A stretch of 22,918 nt of DNA. Origin: a virus. Each line of letters opens with the position of its first letter. Position 1 is the first letter of the stretch. Below, in pieces: positions 21,949 through 22,918 of this stretch. Location: positions 1 through 22,918 of the IMG/VR virus record IMGVR_UViG_3300009085_000090; one strand, given 5' to 3'. Made by a program: the position numbers and the translations under genes. The notes beneath the pieces are model-generated. The model worked only from the letters and a program-made list of their open reading frames with translations. It was not told the origin of the DNA and did no database searches.

Positions 21949-22742
21949 TTTTGTAACCTCGACCAACCGGAGACGACCGTCAAGTCGCGGACCGCGTCGG
22001 ATCGGATATAGCTTTCGGAAAAAAGACAATACCCTCCCGCCCTCCAAGCCGCGCCCCATGAATTCCGGACTTCAAAGAGCCGCCCCGAGGGGCCCGCCTG
22101 GATCCCGGTGATCAGCATGGCATGGCCTCCGACCTTTGGATCCGAGCTCGCGGGACTCTCGATAACCTCCGGACCGCGAAACGAAAGAAACGATTTAGAG
22201 ACCGACGTCCCGAATAAAACCGGGAGCCCGTCGAAAAGAGCCGCTCGAATCGCGGAGAGCCTAGCCTCTCCCCGATCTCGGATCAGGTAGTAGGATCCCC
22301 CGCGTCGACCAAAGGCGAGATTGTACGCCTCCCAAGGGGGTTGACGGTTAACTGTGAAGATCGAGGTCGAGAACGGGAAAGCCTGCTCGTCGGGGGCCCC
22401 GTACCATTTGAGCCCCTCGAAAGCATCTCGGATCACCGTCCCCCCGTCGACCTTGGTCGTCCCCTTATAGCGGCGGGCGTTGTGATAGATGAAAAGCCGC
22501 GAGGGGACACGGGCAGAGAGCCCGACCCGAGCCTCTCGGATGACGATCGCCCCCGCTATCGCTTGAGATACACAAGAGGCGGTTTTCCCCTGATCGAAAA
22601 CGGGCCCCGCGAAATCGCGGAGAGAGAATTTTTCATCGATTCGAGGCGGCGGAATCGAGAGCCCGAGCTTGTCGAAATCAAAATCCCGACTATCGGGCTC
22701 ATTCGGGATCCAGCCGAGCCCCGCATTTTTCCGAAAGATCAA
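21945..22742 (-). CDS. Papain-like (C1 family) cysteine peptidase
   Basis: A 265-residue protein with all papain landmarks in order: the oxyanion Gln51 and nucleophile Cys57 in VFDQGKTASCVSQA (six residues apart, as in papain), His207 in VGGHAMLITGI, and Asn227 in VRNSWGAAW. The pattern GWIPNEPDSRDF at the N-terminus and PSRLFIYHNARRYKG in the middle are usual in bacterial and phage C1 peptidases. No signal peptide or large propeptide is seen. The start is a TTG at 22742, supported by a TTGA overlap with the preceding stop and by lack of other starts upstream of the domain. Role unknown: virion maturation, host protein cleavage or entry. Placement before the portal suggests late expression. 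Confidence 0.85.
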   Translation of the reverse strand: MIFRKNAGLGWIPNEPDSRDFDFDKLGLSIPPPRIDEKFSLRDFAGPVFDQGKTASCVSQAIAGAIVIREARVGLSARVPSRLFIYHNARRYKGTTKVDGGTVIRDAFEGLKWYGAPDEQAFPFSTSIFTVNRQPPWEAYNLAFGRRGGSYYLIRDRGEARLSAIRAALFDGLPVLFGTSVSKSFLSFRGPEVIESPASSDPKVGGHAMLITGIQAGPSGRLFEVRNSWGAAWRAGGYCLFSESYIRSDAVRDLTVVSGWSRLQK

Positions 22743-22918
22743 GGGGCCCCCGAGTCGACCCCCGCGTCGACCGGCGTCTCCTCCGGGGCGAGCGCCCCGT
22801 CGACCGGCGTCTCCTCCGGGGCGAGCGCCCCGTCGACCGCGCCCTCCGCGTCCGCCGCGGCCCCAAGGACTATGTCGAGGATCGGATCGATGTTCTTTTT
22901 CACTTTACACCATTGGGC
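22739..22918 (-). CDS. C-terminal end of an unknown protein with 11-residue repeats (partial)
   Basis: A frame open to the window edge and ending in the TGA that overlaps the TTG of the peptidase gene. The visible 59 residues begin AQWCKVKKNIDPILDIVLG, followed by an Ala/Asp/Glu/Pro-rich tail with an 11-residue unit (VDGALAPEETP) in two full copies plus a partial one. The tail is acidic and probably disordered. A GTG at 22903 could be an internal start, giving a protein of 54 residues, but no ribosome-binding site is clear, so I treat it as the 3' end of a longer gene. Confidence 0.55.
   Translation of the reverse strand, partial: AQWCKVKKNIDPILDIVLGAAADAEGAVDGALAPEETPVDGALAPEETPVDAGVDSGAP
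22766..22839. repeat. 33-bp tandem repeat, two full copies plus a partial third
   Basis: The unit starting GTCGACCGGCGTCTCC occupies 22766-22798 and is repeated exactly at 22799-22831, with the first bases again from 22832. It encodes the 11-residue Pro/Glu-rich repeat of the partial gene on the - strand. Exact identity implies recent duplication. Confidence 0.85.

Noticed and set aside
21949-22059. Longer start for the Cys-rich protein
   Set aside because: The added part overlaps the peptidase gene and is Arg-rich shadow sequence; the ATG at 21948 forms an ATGA junction and a signal peptide.
20993-22111. Long + strand open frame (372 codons) opposite portal, Cys-rich and peptidase genes
   Set aside because: It is antisense to three real genes, has no motif, and crosses gene borders.
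22766-22839. Possible CRISPR-like or attachment-site repeat
   Set aside because: Two contiguous 33-bp copies with no spacers, in frame with a coding tail; a simple coding tandem duplication.
1-22918. tRNA genes, insertion sequences, integrase or attachment sites
   Set aside because: I found no cloverleaf-like sequence, transposase or recombinase motif; every sizeable stretch is covered by the genes listed.

Overview
The window is a piece of a lytic-type, tailed, contractile-tail (myovirus morphology) phage genome. It is GC-rich, tightly packed and coding almost from end to end. I see no integrase, repressor, transposase, tRNA or CRISPR array. The virion genes match the plan of small myophages with a simple baseplate (Pam3-like or FluMu-like). 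Family names are recalled from protein motifs, not from searches. The host cannot be named. GATC is strikingly abundant and the cyanobacterial HIP1 octamer GCGATCGC occurs at least nine times, which makes a cyanobacterial host worth testing but does not prove one.

Layout. Positions 3-3990 (+ strand) are the end of a replication/early operon joined by ATGA-type stop/start overlaps: the C-terminus of a family A DNA polymerase, an exported lytic transglycosylase, a small unknown protein, a VRR-NUC nuclease, an SNF2-like helicase, a protein with a His-Gly/Ala-Cys dyad like clan CD (caspase-fold) peptidases, and a DUF1599-like protein. Positions 3987-22918 (- strand, read right to left) are one long late operon. 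In transcription order it holds an unknown protein running off the window, a papain-like peptidase, an exported Cys-rich protein, portal, MuF-like head protein, DUF2213 protease with a nested scaffold, cement protein, major capsid protein, a small protein with a Pro/Glu/Lys tail, DUF4054 connector, three neck/tail-completion proteins, sheath, tube, tail assembly chaperone with a programmed -1 frameshift, tape measure, Dit-like protein, baseplate plug, hub, spike, spike-tip candidate, gp25-like wedge, gpJ-like wedge, DUF2612 protein, tail fibre and a holin/XhlA-like membrane protein. The two operons converge and their stop codons overlap.

How the genes work together. The left operon copies and processes DNA (polymerase, helicase, nuclease) and carries a murein-cleaving enzyme. 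The right operon builds the procapsid (portal, protease/scaffold, capsid, cement), the neck, and a short contractile tail and baseplate. The least explained parts are the two peptidase-like proteins outside the capsid pathway (2972-3694 and 21945-22742), the Cys-rich exported partner of the second one, and the genome-wide excess of GATC in a phage carrying a DUF1599-like gene.

The clearest mechanistic signals seen directly in the sequence are the frameshift cassette at 12197-12247 (T6 slip run followed by a 12-bp perfect stem) and the internal Shine-Dalgarno/ATG at 18586 that should give a free scaffold protein. There is no gene-free stretch over 300 bases; the longest gap is 67 bases (19145-19211).
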